NCBI RefSeq assembly: GCF_003856835.1
Contig: NZ_CP034145.1
Coordinates: forward strand, 1,550,001-1,614,000
Direction of reading: 5' to 3'
Source of the DNA: Haloplanus aerogenes
GTDB lineage: Archaea; Halobacteriota; Halobacteria; Halobacteriales; Haloferacaceae
DNA length: 64,000 bases
Below, one piece after another: positions 1 through 8,089 of the stretch. Numbering within the stretch: the first letter of the stretch is position 1; every line of letters starts with the position of its first letter. A model generated the notes under the pieces. The model was not told the origin of the DNA and made no database searches. It saw only the letters and a list, made by a program, of their open reading frames with translations. Position numbers and translations under genes: made by a program.

Positions 1-146
1 CCCACCCGGGCTCCCTCGGTGACGAACTGCGAGGAGAACGTTGTCTTCCCGCTTCCCGGTGGTCCGCTGAGAATGTACAACCGATTCCGGAGGAGTCCCC
101 CGTCGACGAGTTCGTCGAAACCGTCCACACCGGTGGAAAGCCTCAT
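1..146 (-). CDS. KaiC/RecA-type ATPase, 5' part only (cut by window edge)
   Basis: Reading the minus strand from the ATG at 146 gives 48 residues beginning MRLSTGVDGFDELVDGGLL, followed by SGPPGSGKTTF, a clear Walker A P-loop. The GVDGFDELVDGG opening followed by the P-loop is typical of single-domain KaiC-like (RadA/RecA superfamily) ATPases, which are numerous in haloarchaea and often annotated HTR-like. The rest of the gene lies to the left of the window, so the Walker B region and any second domain cannot be judged. It is divergent from the related gene at 309. ATP binding is supported; the cellular role is unknown, but signalling is plausible from its position next to the archaellum cluster. 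Confidence 0.8.
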   Translation of the reverse strand, partial: MRLSTGVDGFDELVDGGLLRNRLYILSGPPGSGKTTFSSQFVTEGARV

Positions 147-308
147 TGCTCGGAACTCGGCGGTCCGAATCAAATAGGTTGCGCCCGGGTTCTCAGGCAT
201 GAAAATCGGGGCACGCCGACTTACGTTCGACAGTACGAGCGGCGTCCGTTGCACGCCATCACCGCGTTGCGAATTTATTTCAGGCAGTCCACGCAACTAT
301 GTGTCGTA

Positions 309-1043
309 ATGACCGAGTTGACACGAACTGGGATCGAGGGGCTCGATTCGATCCTCGGTGGCGGGATCGTCGATAACGCGACCGTACTGATCAGCGGGAA
401 CCCGGGGACCGGAAAGAGTATTCTCGGCCTCCAGTACATCTACAACGGCGTACAGGAGTTCGACGAGAAGGGTATCTATCTCTCTTTCGAGGAGAACGCG
501 GAAGACATCGCGCAGGCTGCCGAATCCATCGGGTTCGAGAACTGGCGCGAACTGGTCGAGAACGACGATATCCTCGTCTACGACAAGCAGCGCCTTCTCC
601 GGCACAACGACTTCAACGACACGCTGGAACTGTTGCTGGACGAGTTCGAGGAGATGGAGTACGAGCGGCTCGTCCTCGACTCGCTGACGATGTTCGAACT
701 GTTCTTCGCGGACGAACAGGAGAAGCGGACTTATCTCCTCAAGTTCTCCGACATCCTGAAAGCCAACGGCCTCACGTCGCTGCTCATCGCCGAGCAGTCC
801 GCCGTGTTCCCGGAACAGGACATCGGTTTGGAGAACTTCCTCACCGACGGGAACATCTACCTCATCCAGACACCCACCGAGTCGGGCGTCAACCGGTACA
901 TCTGGGTCGCCAAGATGCGCAAGCAGGATATCGAGACGGACATCTTTCCGATGGACATCACCGACGGGGGGATCACGGTCCACGAACGCGCGGCCGGCTT
1001 CTCGATGATGGGCCGTCGCGACGACCCCTTCCCCGGGGAATAG
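309..1043 (+). CDS. KaiC/RecA-like ATPase (HTR-like protein)
   Basis: This 244-residue single-domain protein starts with TRTGIEGLDSILGGGIV and has a Walker A motif SGNPGTGKSIL near residue 35, followed by a Walker B-like LVLDSLTMFELFF segment. An in-frame upstream start at 249 exists, but ATG 309 matches the normal beginning of the family. These proteins are cytoplasmic P-loop NTPases related to KaiC and to archaellum FlaH. It is divergent from a second KaiC-like gene and lies just before the archaellum/chemotaxis genes, so a link to taxis signalling is plausible but not shown. No transmembrane segment is visible. Confidence 0.8.
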   Translation: MTELTRTGIEGLDSILGGGIVDNATVLISGNPGTGKSILGLQYIYNGVQEFDEKGIYLSFEENAEDIAQAAESIGFENWRELVENDDILVYDKQRLLRHNDFNDTLELLLDEFEEMEYERLVLDSLTMFELFFADEQEKRTYLLKFSDILKANGLTSLLIAEQSAVFPEQDIGLENFLTDGNIYLIQTPTESGVNRYIWVAKMRKQDIETDIFPMDITDGGITVHERAAGFSMMGRRDDPFPGE

Positions 1044-1100
1044 CGTTCCGCCGGCTACGCGGGACTCACCGACTGCATCGAGGGTTCGTCCGACAGGCTA

Positions 1101-1436
1101 CTACTCCGACAGCGTCCGCCAGGCCTCGTCGAGCCGGTTCTTGATCCGCCGCCGCTCTTCGACTTCGACGGATACGTCCCCCTCGCTGAAACTCACGACG
1201 ACCTCCTCGATGTTTCGACGGTAGACGTTGACTCGCCGCCGCTCGTCGGACAACACTCGATCGTGGTGCTCGAGCAGGTTAGCCTCCTGCAGTTCCTCTA
1301 TCCGACGGTAACAGGTGGCGATCGGTACGTCGAGTTCGTCGCTGAGTTCCTGGGCCGAGCGCGGTTCGTGAGCGAAACTCAGTATTTGCGGGTTGTACTC
1401 GTTGCCCAGAACCCGCAGCATCTCGATCCCGTCCAT
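1101..1436 (-). CDS. Winged-helix (ArsR-like) transcription regulator
   Basis: The 111-residue protein reads MDGIEMLRVLGNEYNPQIL then SAQELSDELDVPIATCYRRIEEL, a classic winged-helix recognition unit, followed by a basic wing region (SDERRRVNVYRR) and a charged C-terminal helix. It is most likely a DNA-binding repressor or activator in the cytoplasm. It is divergent from the small membrane protein at 1604, a pairing often seen in haloarchaea, and stands directly before the archaellin gene, so it may control one or both. A TATA-like box at 1452-1462 lies close to the ATG, suggesting a leaderless message. The target operator is unknown. Confidence 0.78.
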   Translation of the reverse strand: MDGIEMLRVLGNEYNPQILSFAHEPRSAQELSDELDVPIATCYRRIEELQEANLLEHHDRVLSDERRRVNVYRRNIEEVVVSFSEGDVSVEVEERRRIKNRLDEAWRTLSE

Positions 1437-1451
1437 TCGTTATCAGTTTAG

Positions 1452-1462
1452 ATATAGGGGAA
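1452..1462 (-). promoter_or_regulatory. TATA-like box of the winged-helix gene
   Basis: On the minus strand the sequence CCTATATCTA lies about 20 bases ahead of the ATG at 1436. Spacing is slightly short for a leaderless haloarchaeal promoter but no better box is present. Confidence 0.45.
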
Positions 1463-1565
1463 CACCATAAAATGTACCGTCGGACGCGTGCATGACATGG
1501 TCGGACGTGACACCAACCACGACTCCGATCCCGGGGGTATCAGCACTGAGAATATCACGATCAGA

Positions 1566-1572
1566 TTTATAA
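1566..1572 (+). promoter_or_regulatory. TATA box of the small membrane protein gene
   Basis: TTTATAA is centred about 35 bases before the ATG at 1604. This spacing fits a leaderless or nearly leaderless archaeal transcript. Confidence 0.5.
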
Positions 1573-1603
1573 CTCGGTGCGGCAACTTCACTCACGAAAC
1601 TCA

Positions 1604-1885
1604 ATGCTCGTCGTCGAATACCTCTACCTCGCCGCGACTGGTGTCTTGGTCCTGTCCGGATTGACGATGGTCGGCATGGCGATCAAGGCGTACCTCCAGA
1701 CAACTCGCCGTGCGATGATCCACGTCTCGCTCGGCTTCGGTCTCATCGCTGCCGCCGCAATTGCGACCGCGATCAGCGCGTTCGTCACCGACTTCGAAGG
1801 GGTTCGCTCGCTCCTCTTGGTCAACAACGGGCTCTCGTCGCTCGGCTTCATCCTCGTCGTCTACAGCCTCATTATCTACGACTGA
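1604..1885 (+). CDS. Small haloarchaeal membrane protein (DUF7521-like)
   Basis: This 93-residue protein has three hydrophobic spans: LYLAATGVLVLSGLTMVGMAI, the segment around HVSLGFGLIAAAAIATAISAF, and LSSLGFILVVYSLIIYD at the very end. It resembles the small three-helix membrane proteins grouped as DUF7521, which commonly neighbour winged-helix regulators in haloarchaea, as here. ATG 1604 is preferred over an in-frame start at 1577 because the TATA box at 1566-1572 would make 1577 too close. The function is unknown; a membrane partner or sensor for the divergent regulator is an inference from pairing alone. Confidence 0.65.
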   Translation: MLVVEYLYLAATGVLVLSGLTMVGMAIKAYLQTTRRAMIHVSLGFGLIAAAAIATAISAFVTDFEGVRSLLLVNNGLSSLGFILVVYSLIIYD

Positions 1886-2034
1886 TAGTCGGGGTTGCGC
1901 GGAATTTGGGGGTTTCGACGGCCTGAAACCTGAATTTTCACGAGTGATATTTTGGTACGTAGCTTTATTACTGTTTTCGAGAACGATACGAGCAGAGCCC
2001 GCGGGCACCACGACCCCGGGTTGTACAATCAACG

Positions 2035-2733
2035 ATGTTCGAAGAACGAACTGACAGGGGTCAGGTCGGTATTGGGACGCTCATCGTGTTCATCGCGATG
2101 GTCCTGGTCGCGGCGATCGCGGCTGGCGTTCTCATCAATACGGCCGGCTTCCTCCAAACGCAGTCAGAACAGACGGGTCAACAGAGCAGCGCGCAGGTAA
2201 CTGATCGGCTCGAACCGGTCTCCAAAACCGGCAACGTCTCGTACTACAACAGCTCGAGCGACATCACGCTGACCGAGAGCCAGGCGAACGCCTCCATGGA
2301 CAACACGTCGCTGGCGGTCAACGAGGTGTCGCTGGTCGTCCAGAAGTCGCCGGGCGCGAGCGACATCAACATGAGCGCGACGACGTTCGAACTGATCGCG
2401 CCGAACGGCACCGATCGCTTCGCGTTCACCAACGGCACCGCGATCAACCGAACCGGCGCGACCGGTCCGGACGATCGGACGCGAGCGCTCCAGGACAACG
2501 ACAACTCGCTTGACGAAAGCCGTGGATCGGGACTGATCCTGAACAGCCGCACCGACCGGCTGGTCGTGACGATCAACATGACCGCGCTCGCGCAAAAGGA
2601 CGCGTTCACCAACGGACCGCTGTACTCCGGCGAGACGGCGACGCTCCGCATCAACACCGAGAGCGGTGCCACGAGCATCATCCGAATTCAGGTGCCACAG
2701 TCGCTCTCCGGCGAGCAGTCGGTCGAACTCTAA
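2035..2733 (+). CDS. flgA: Archaellin (archaellum filament subunit)
   Basis: The 232-residue protein starts [19 protein letters not shown], the class III (type IV prepilin-like) signal of haloarchaeal archaellins. The prepilin peptidase should cut between Gly and Gln of RGQVGIG, leaving a hydrophobic helix ([17 protein letters not shown] and following) that forms the filament core. The exposed domain carries nine N-X-S/T sequons, consistent with AglB-type N-glycosylation. Only one archaellin gene is present, where many haloarchaea have two or more in tandem. A TATA-like stretch near 1962-1970 implies a leader of a few tens of bases. The archaellum structural operon follows after four chemotaxis-related genes. 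Confidence 0.93.
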   Translation: MFEERTDRGQVGIGTLIVFIAMVLVAAIAAGVLINTAGFLQTQSEQTGQQSSAQVTDRLEPVSKTGNVSYYNSSSDITLTESQANASMDNTSLAVNEVSLVVQKSPGASDINMSATTFELIAPNGTDRFAFTNGTAINRTGATGPDDRTRALQDNDNSLDESRGSGLILNSRTDRLVVTINMTALAQKDAFTNGPLYSGETATLRINTESGATSIIRIQVPQSLSGEQSVEL

Positions 2734-2800
2734 ATTCGACCACCCGACTCCACCGAATCTTTATGTTTTCACCCGCGAAAGTGGAAACACTGCCTAGCGC

Positions 2801-3394
2801 ATGCCATCCGACTCAGACGACTCCGTCTCGGAACGCGGCAAGGTTCTCACCGAGGAGGAGTTAGACCTCACCAGACACGACAACGTCTCCGAACTCGACG
2901 ACGGCCGATACGTCGTCTCGACCGGTGGCTCGACGAGCGACGAGGCCACCGAGGCGCGAGAGCAGGCCCGCGAGGCCCGCGACGCTCTCGACCCAGTATC
3001 CGATGATGCCGACGCCGAGGATGACGAACCGCAGATCTCCGAGATGGATGTCAACGCCTGGCTCGAAGACCACTTTCGAGAGATCGACGCTCAGTACGGG
3101 TTCCACGCCACGGCGAAGTTCGACGATGGCGTTAGCCGCCACCAGGTCGTCTCGAACGACGTGGTTACCAGCTTCGAGTCGCTGCTGATCTGGTACGCCC
3201 AGCACGTCGGCGGCGGGACGCCGGTCGAAGATGTCCTCGGCATCCTGCTCGCCGAGTCGAGCGTCTCCGTTCGCTACCCGGTTCGGACGCTCGCCGGCTT
3301 GCTCAAGCGGTACGATCTCGACCGTGACGACTCTATCGGTGATCTCCTCGAGGCCGTCTCCGACGAACAGGCCGTCGAACTGGCCGAGGATTGA
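2801..3394 (+). CDS. Acidic haloarchaeal protein of unknown function in the taxis cluster (DUF7500-like)
   Basis: The 197-residue protein has a disordered acidic N-terminal half with an Ala/Arg/Glu-rich helix near residue 50 and a folded C-terminal half. The latter begins near ISEMDVNAWLEDHFREIDAQYGF and includes a helical part around SLLIWYAQHVGGGTPVEDVL. No catalytic motif is recognised. It sits between archaellin and cheY, and similar proteins recur in haloarchaeal che/fla clusters, so an accessory role in taxis or archaellum assembly is likely by context. A TATA-like TCTTTATGT near 2757-2765 lies about 40 bases ahead of the ATG. The DUF assignment is from memory and tentative. Confidence 0.6.
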   Translation: MPSDSDDSVSERGKVLTEEELDLTRHDNVSELDDGRYVVSTGGSTSDEATEAREQAREARDALDPVSDDADAEDDEPQISEMDVNAWLEDHFREIDAQYGFHATAKFDDGVSRHQVVSNDVVTSFESLLIWYAQHVGGGTPVEDVLGILLAESSVSVRYPVRTLAGLLKRYDLDRDDSIGDLLEAVSDEQAVELAED

Positions 3395-3488
3395 GGCTGC
3401 CGGTCGACCCGCCAACATCGGCAGTCTCTCACGGCTGGCCTGACCGCCTGCCCGCATCCGTATCAACGTTGAGAATCGCGCCCGAGTC

Positions 3489-3496
3489 TTTATTTA
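3489..3496 (+). promoter_or_regulatory. TATA box of cheY
   Basis: TTTATTTA is centred 29 bases upstream of the cheY ATG at 3521, the spacing expected for a leaderless transcript. It also argues against the in-frame TTG at 3497 as the start. Confidence 0.6.
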
Positions 3497-3520
3497 TTGA
3501 GTCGCGAATCTTCGCCACAG

Positions 3521-3880
3521 ATGCCACCGCAAGTACTACTCGTCGACGACTCGGATTTCATGCGCAACCTCTTGCGCGAGATTCTCGAAGAGAACTTCGA
3601 GATCGTCGGGGAAGCCGAAAACGGCGTCGAAGCCGTCGAACTCTACCGGGAACACGATCCAGACCTGGTGATGATGGACATCGTGATGCCGATCCGTGAC
3701 GGGATCGAAGCGACGAGCGAGATCACTGGCAGCGACCCCGACGCGAACGTCATCATGTGTACCAGCGTTGGGCAGGAGGAAAAGATGAAAAACGCCGTGA
3801 AAGCCGGTGCGGACGGCTACATCACGAAACCGTTCCAGAAACCGAACGTGCTCGAAGCCATCGACGACGTCGTGGCCTGA
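3521..3880 (+). CDS. cheY: Chemotaxis response regulator CheY
   Basis: This 119-residue single receiver domain has all expected residues: the acidic pair D9-D10 (LLVDDSD), phosphoacceptor D53 in MMDIVMP, T81 (MCTS) and K103 in ITKPF. It is phosphorylated by CheA and transmits the signal to the archaellum motor; in haloarchaea this goes through CheF. Start ATG 3521 fits the leaderless promoter at 3489-3496. The stop lies two bases before the cheC start, so cheY, cheC and cheD form one operon. Confidence 0.95.
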   Translation: MPPQVLLVDDSDFMRNLLREILEENFEIVGEAENGVEAVELYREHDPDLVMMDIVMPIRDGIEATSEITGSDPDANVIMCTSVGQEEKMKNAVKAGADGYITKPFQKPNVLEAIDDVVA

Positions 3881-3882
3881 CA

Positions 3883-5109
3883 ATGCGGGTCGATATCCAG
3901 TCGCTCGGCACCTACAACCGCCTCGCACAGGAGGGGGCGGAACACGCCGCAGCGTCGCTGACGCAGATGACGGGCATCGAGACGTACGTCGACGTGACCA
4001 ACGTCACGCTGATGTCGAAACGCGACGTGGAGGACGTGTTCGGCGGGACGGAGTTCGTCGGCATCCAGATCGGTCTCGGCGGCGGGTTGTCGGGCGAGAC
4101 GGCGCTGGCGTTCGACCGCAGTAGCGCCGCGAGCATCGTCGACGTCCTCGTCCCTGGCGCGACCGCCGGCGACGACGACTCGTTCGACGAGATGGCCCGG
4201 AGTGGCGTCAAGGAGATCGGCAACATCATGATGGGCGGGTTCGTCGACGGCTGGGCCGACTATCTGGCCACGAGCGTCGACATGACACCGCCGACGTACG
4301 TCGAACGCGACGGGACCGACGTACTCCCCAACGGTGCGCTGGAACGCGCCGAGGAGGACCACGTCTTCGTCTTCGAGAGCCAGATGACGGCGGTCGACGA
4401 ACAGATCGACGCCTACATCTACATGCTGCCGGAGTACGGCGCCTTCTCGGAGATGCTGGAAGCCAGCGACGACCACGAGGACGCCATCCCGATGGACAAG
4501 TTGACCGTCTTCGACGAGATGACTCGACAGGGCGCCGAACGCGCCGCCGAGAACGTCTCGTCGATGACGGGCATCGAGACTGACGTGGACGTGAGCCGAC
4601 TCAGTTTCGTCCCCATCGAGGACGTGCCGAACACAGCCCGGGACGAGGTGTATCTCGGGACCGTCATGGAGTTCAAGGGGACGCCGGGCGGCTACCTCGC
4701 CATCCTGTTCGACGAGCCGTCCGCGCGGACCATCGTCGACGCGACGGTGCCGATGGAACTCGACGACCCTCTCGGCGACATGGGTGAAAGCGCGATTCAG
4801 GAGATGGGCAACATCATGACCAGCGGGTTCATCGACGGGTGGGCGAACGTGCTGCAGACGAGCATCGACCACACCCCGCCCGAACTGGTCCACGATCTCG
4901 GGACGGCCATCCTCAGTCCCATCGCGGGACGGCTCGGCCAGTCACAGGAGTACGCCTTCCTGATGGATTCGACGGTCGTCACGCCGGAGGGTGAGTTCAA
5001 CTGCGAGATCTACGCGATCCCCGACGAGCAGAAACTCAAGCAAGCGCTCGACTCCCTGCTGGTCGAGCGGAGCGATCAACTCGAAGCGAACCGAGAATCG
5101 CTCTTCTAA
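3883..5109 (+). CDS. cheC: CheC-type CheY phosphatase with two CheC domains
   Basis: The 408-residue protein contains two CheC-family units, about residues 1-205 and 205-400. Each keeps one signature S-x3-E-x2-N-x21-P: SGVKEIGN with the proline in MTPP, and SAIQEMGN with the proline in HTPP. In CheC these Glu and Asn residues position water for dephosphorylating CheY-P, and CheD binding modulates the activity. Bacterial CheC has two half-sites in about 200 residues, so this is a tandem version of similar total active-site number. It follows cheY by two bases and is followed at once by cheD, the known partner. The role in adaptation and signal removal is inferred from family. Confidence 0.9.
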   Translation: MRVDIQSLGTYNRLAQEGAEHAAASLTQMTGIETYVDVTNVTLMSKRDVEDVFGGTEFVGIQIGLGGGLSGETALAFDRSSAASIVDVLVPGATAGDDDSFDEMARSGVKEIGNIMMGGFVDGWADYLATSVDMTPPTYVERDGTDVLPNGALERAEEDHVFVFESQMTAVDEQIDAYIYMLPEYGAFSEMLEASDDHEDAIPMDKLTVFDEMTRQGAERAAENVSSMTGIETDVDVSRLSFVPIEDVPNTARDEVYLGTVMEFKGTPGGYLAILFDEPSARTIVDATVPMELDDPLGDMGESAIQEMGNIMTSGFIDGWANVLQTSIDHTPPELVHDLGTAILSPIAGRLGQSQEYAFLMDSTVVTPEGEFNCEIYAIPDEQKLKQALDSLLVERSDQLEANRESLF

Positions 5110-5110
5110 C

Positions 5111-5611
5111 ATGAAGACGTACGGCGAGAAGCCGGCGTCTGCGCGGACGCGTCAGCGGGTCGGGATCGCCGATTTCGCGGTGACGACCAACGGGGCCATC
5201 CTGACGACCAGCGGCCTCGGCTCGTGTCTCGGCGTCTGCCTCCACGACGACCGGGCAGGGGTCGCTGGACTCATCCACGTCATGCTGCCGACCGCGCCCG
5301 ACGATGCACCGAACGCCGCGAAGTACGCCGACACGGGTATCGACGCCGTGTTGCAGACGATGTGTGCCGAGGGCGCCGCCGTCGACGACGTCAGGGCGAA
5401 ACTGGCCGGCGGGAGCGCCATGTTCGAGTTCGACAGTCAGGACGAACCGATCGGCGAGCGCAACGTCGCGGTGGCCCGGACGATGCTTGATCGACGGGGC
5501 GTCCCTATCGACGCCGAGGACGTTGGTGGCAATGCGGGCCGCTCGATCCGCTTTCACGGCGACACGGGCGCGCTCCTGATCAAGTCCGCCGGGGACGAAC
5601 GACGATTGTGA
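5111..5611 (+). CDS. cheD: Chemoreceptor glutamine deamidase CheD
   Basis: The 166-residue protein shows the CheD active site: T33, C39 in GLGSCLGV and H56 in HVMLP. The 17-residue Cys-His spacing matches Thermotoga CheD (C27, H44). CheD deamidates receptor glutamines and also exchanges with CheC during adaptation. ATG 5111 lies one base after the cheC stop, and an earlier in-frame start inside cheC is discarded. It ends the cheY-cheC-cheD operon; a 155-base gap with its own promoter precedes flaCE. No receptor gene is present in this window, so the substrates are encoded elsewhere. Confidence 0.94.
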   Translation: MKTYGEKPASARTRQRVGIADFAVTTNGAILTTSGLGSCLGVCLHDDRAGVAGLIHVMLPTAPDDAPNAAKYADTGIDAVLQTMCAEGAAVDDVRAKLAGGSAMFEFDSQDEPIGERNVAVARTMLDRRGVPIDAEDVGGNAGRSIRFHGDTGALLIKSAGDERRL

Positions 5612-5755
5612 CCCCGATTTGCCCGTAAACGGCCGTGTTAGGCGTCAGACGGCCGTCATACAAGTATCAAAATTGATAACTGAAGGACAACGATTAAAGT
5701 ACGGGAGGTCCATCAGAAACACGATAGAATGGGTTCGACGGGACGTCGGTCGACG

Positions 5756-5763
5756 GGAGGGAC
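5756..5763 (+). promoter_or_regulatory. Shine-Dalgarno-like GGGAGGGA of flaCE
   Basis: GGGAGGGA lies four bases before the flaCE ATG at 5767. With the TATA-like GATTAAAG near 5692-5699, it indicates a leadered transcript starting the archaellum operon, unlike the leaderless genes around it. Confidence 0.5.
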
Positions 5764-5766
5764 CGG

Positions 5767-7218
5767 ATGGAACTCCTAGAGCGCTTCCTCGGTGGTGACG
5801 ACGACGATGACGGCGGGAGCGGCGGCTCCGGTGGCGACGACGACATGTTCTTCGAGGACGGCGACGACGACCTCGACGACTTCGGCGGCGACGACTTCGG
5901 GGACGACGGCCTCGGATTCGACGACGGCGACGACGGTAGTGCCGCGACCGCCGAACTCGAAGGACGGATCGACGAACTCGAAAACGAGGTCGCCAGCCTC
6001 TCTTCGACGGTGAGTACGATCCGAAGCGAGAACGAGGAGATCAGCAACACCGTCGAGGACGTCGAGGAGAACGTCCGCAAACTGCTCGACATCTACGAGA
6101 TGGTCACCCGCGGCGTCAACCCTTTCGTCGACGACGTGCAGGCCGGGGGCGGCGGCTTCGACGGCGGCGGCGGCCTCGGCCTGTTCGACGACAGCGGCGA
6201 CGAGGAGGAGGACGACGATCTGGACGACGACATCGCCGGCGCCGAGGCCGAGGACTTCTTCGACGACGACTTCCTGGACGACGGCGACGAGGACGACGAC
6301 TTCGGCGACTTCGACGAACCCAGCGCCAGCGTTTCGACTACCGAGGATACCATGGCCGATGATTCCGACGACTCCGACGACTCCGGCAAATCGTTCGAGG
6401 AACTGAAAAACGAGTACGAGAGCGGCGACGCCGAGTGGGCAGAGGAGGACGACGACTCCGGTGACGCCACCAACGGCGACGCGCTCGACGACGAGCTAGC
6501 CGACGACGGGATGGACGATGCTCTCGACGGCATGGACGACGACGGCAGTGACTTCGGGATGGACGACGACTTCGGCGGGATGGACGATGCGTTCGACGGC
6601 ATGGACGACGACGGCAGTGACTTCGGGATGGACGACGACCTGGACGGGATGGGCGACGACGACGAGGCTGGTGGTGTGGGCGCTGCCGATCCCGATCCCG
6701 ATCCCGATCCCGATCCAACCCCCGAACCGGAACCAGAACCGGAACCCGAACCGGAGGCCGTGGCCGACGGGTCGGCCGCACAGCCCACGCCAGACACGGA
6801 CGAAACCGGCGCCGGCGACCTGCAGTTCGCCGCCAACACGCTGATGCAGGGCTCGGGTGCGACGACGACGAAACCCTACCTCGAGACGGTTCCGTCCGGC
6901 TACGTGGGTGACCTGCTCGTCATGGAGTGGCTCGAATACCTCGTCGAACAGGGCGACGTGGAGGACGCGGCCCGCGCGGTCGAGTTCTACCGTCGCATCC
7001 AGTGGGTCGGCGAGGAAGCCGCGGACGAACTCCGCGACTTCCTGGTGGGCTTCGGTGAGCTCGACGCGGATCGGGAGGTGACCGGTGCCCCGTCGACGCT
7101 CACCATCGACCACCACGTCGCCAGCCTCCGCTACATCAGCCGACTGACCGGATCCACCGCCGATTCGGTCGTCTTCGAGTGCTGGAGCGGCGGCGGAGGT
7201 GTTCCCTTTGGGCTTTAG
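5767..7218 (+). CDS. flaCE: Fused archaellum accessory protein FlaC/FlaE
   Basis: This 483-residue protein combines a FlaC-like coiled coil (about residues 60-125, ending VNPFVDD) with a FlaE domain at about residues 375-450 (KPYLETVPSGYVGDLLVMEW). Between them is a very acidic, low-complexity linker with Asp-rich 23-residue repeats and runs of Asp-Pro and Glu-Pro. FlaC/D/E proteins form the cytoplasmic ring of the archaellum motor and receive the CheF/CheY-P switching signal. It is the first gene of flaCE-F-G-H-I-J and overlaps flaF by 20 bases. No separate flaD is seen here. The N-terminal 55 residues are also almost entirely Gly/Asp. Confidence 0.88.
   Translation: MELLERFLGGDDDDDGGSGGSGGDDDMFFEDGDDDLDDFGGDDFGDDGLGFDDGDDGSAATAELEGRIDELENEVASLSSTVSTIRSENEEISNTVEDVEENVRKLLDIYEMVTRGVNPFVDDVQAGGGGFDGGGGLGLFDDSGDEEEDDDLDDDIAGAEAEDFFDDDFLDDGDEDDDFGDFDEPSASVSTTEDTMADDSDDSDDSGKSFEELKNEYESGDAEWAEEDDDSGDATNGDALDDELADDGMDDALDGMDDDGSDFGMDDDFGGMDDAFDGMDDDGSDFGMDDDLDGMGDDDEAGGVGAADPDPDPDPDPTPEPEPEPEPEPEAVADGSAAQPTPDTDETGAGDLQFAANTLMQGSGATTTKPYLETVPSGYVGDLLVMEWLEYLVEQGDVEDAARAVEFYRRIQWVGEEAADELRDFLVGFGELDADREVTGAPSTLTIDHHVASLRYISRLTGSTADSVVFECWSGGGGVPFGL
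6511..6648 (+). repeat. Two 69-base tandem units inside flaCE
   Basis: Copies at 6511-6579 and 6580-6648 encode 23-residue units beginning MDDALDGMDDDGSDFG and MDDAFDGMDDDGSDFG. They are nearly identical in DNA and preserve frame, pointing to internal duplication in the acidic linker. Confidence 0.85.
6688..6717 (+). repeat. GATCCC hexanucleotide run inside flaCE
   Basis: Five consecutive GATCCC/GATCCA units encode Asp-Pro dipeptides and run straight into an Glu-Pro run built from GAACCG-type units. An in-frame hexamer repeat can change length by slippage without breaking the reading frame. Confidence 0.85.
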
Positions 7219-7639
7219 CGTCAGCGGATCGGCGGCCATCGTCTTCGTCGGCATCTTCCTCGCCTTCTCGACGGCGTACACGGCGTCGGCCAACGGGTTC
7301 GAACGCGTCTCGGACGCCAACTCGGCGGTCGACGAGGAGGCGCTCGAACGCCAGAACACCGCGCTCTCCGTCGCGAACGCCACGTACGACGCCAGCAACG
7401 ACACGCTCGTCGTCGACGTGGTCAACGAGGGGACGACCACCCTCTCGGTCAACGCGACGGATCTCCTAGTGGACAACACCTACCGCGACGACTACGCAGT
7501 GCGGCGTGTCGCTGGCGACAACTCGACCGACCTGTGGCTCCCCGGCGAGCGCCTCCACCTCGAAGTGTCGACCTCGACGCAGCCGAACCGCGTCAAAATC
7601 GTCTCCGGCCCCGGCGTGGCCGTCACGGAGGTGCTCTGA
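7199..7639 (+). CDS. flaF: Archaellum stator/anchor protein FlaF
   Basis: The 146-residue protein has an N-terminal hydrophobic helix (GSAAIVFVGIFLAFSTAYTA) and a beta-rich outer domain with several N-X-T/S sequons. FlaF (ArlF) binds the S-layer and works with FlaG as a stator-like anchor outside the membrane. It starts at GTG 7199, 20 bases inside the end of flaCE, and its stop abuts the flaG ATG, so translation is probably coupled. Identification rests on topology and operon position as well as sequence, since FlaF diverges strongly. Confidence 0.87.
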   Translation: MFPLGFSVSGSAAIVFVGIFLAFSTAYTASANGFERVSDANSAVDEEALERQNTALSVANATYDASNDTLVVDVVNEGTTTLSVNATDLLVDNTYRDDYAVRRVAGDNSTDLWLPGERLHLEVSTSTQPNRVKIVSGPGVAVTEVL

Positions 7640-8089
7640 ATGGCGAGCGTCTCGGCCTCACATCTGATCCTGTTCATCGCGAGTCTGGTCATCGCCGCGG
7701 GTGTCGCCGGGACGTTCACACAGGGCGTCTCGCGGCTCAGCCAGGGCATCGACGATCAGAGCCTCGAAGTCGCCGACGAGGTACGGACCGACATCGAGGT
7801 GATCAGCGACTCCGGCAGTCCCGTCTACAACAACTCCTCGAAGACGGTGACGCTGCTGGTGAAAAACACCGGCACGTCGACGATTCCAGCGGACTCGCGG
7901 TTCATCGAAATCTTACTCGACGGACAGTATCGGACGAACGTCACGGTCACCGTCGTCGACGGCGAGCAGTGGCGGCCGAACAACGTCGTCCGTATCGTGA
8001 TCAGCAACACCGACCTGTCGGCCGGCGGTGACCACCGCGCGAAACTCATCGTGAACGGTGACGAGGAGGTGTTCAGATTCCGAACATGA
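7640..8089 (+). CDS. flaG: Archaellum protein FlaG
   Basis: This 149-residue protein has one N-terminal membrane helix ([20 protein letters not shown]) followed by an outside beta-sandwich domain ([14 protein letters not shown]). FlaG (ArlG) forms filaments capped by FlaF and links the motor to the envelope. The gene starts immediately after the flaF stop and overlaps flaH by four bases (ATGA). N-X-S/T sequons occur in the outer domain (NNSS, NVT). Confidence 0.88.
   Translation: MASVSASHLILFIASLVIAAGVAGTFTQGVSRLSQGIDDQSLEVADEVRTDIEVISDSGSPVYNNSSKTVTLLVKNTGTSTIPADSRFIEILLDGQYRTNVTVTVVDGEQWRPNNVVRIVISNTDLSAGGDHRAKLIVNGDEEVFRFRT

Noticed and set aside
5666-5677. Palindrome ATCAA-AA-TTGAT before flaCE as an operator
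   Set aside because: Arms are only five bases and AT-rich, likely by chance in a promoter region; kept out of the feature list.
5694-6839. Long Ser/Pro-rich minus-strand frames opposite flaCE
   Set aside because: They are the complement of Asp/Glu-rich GC-biased codons and have no family-like motifs; flaCE explains the region.
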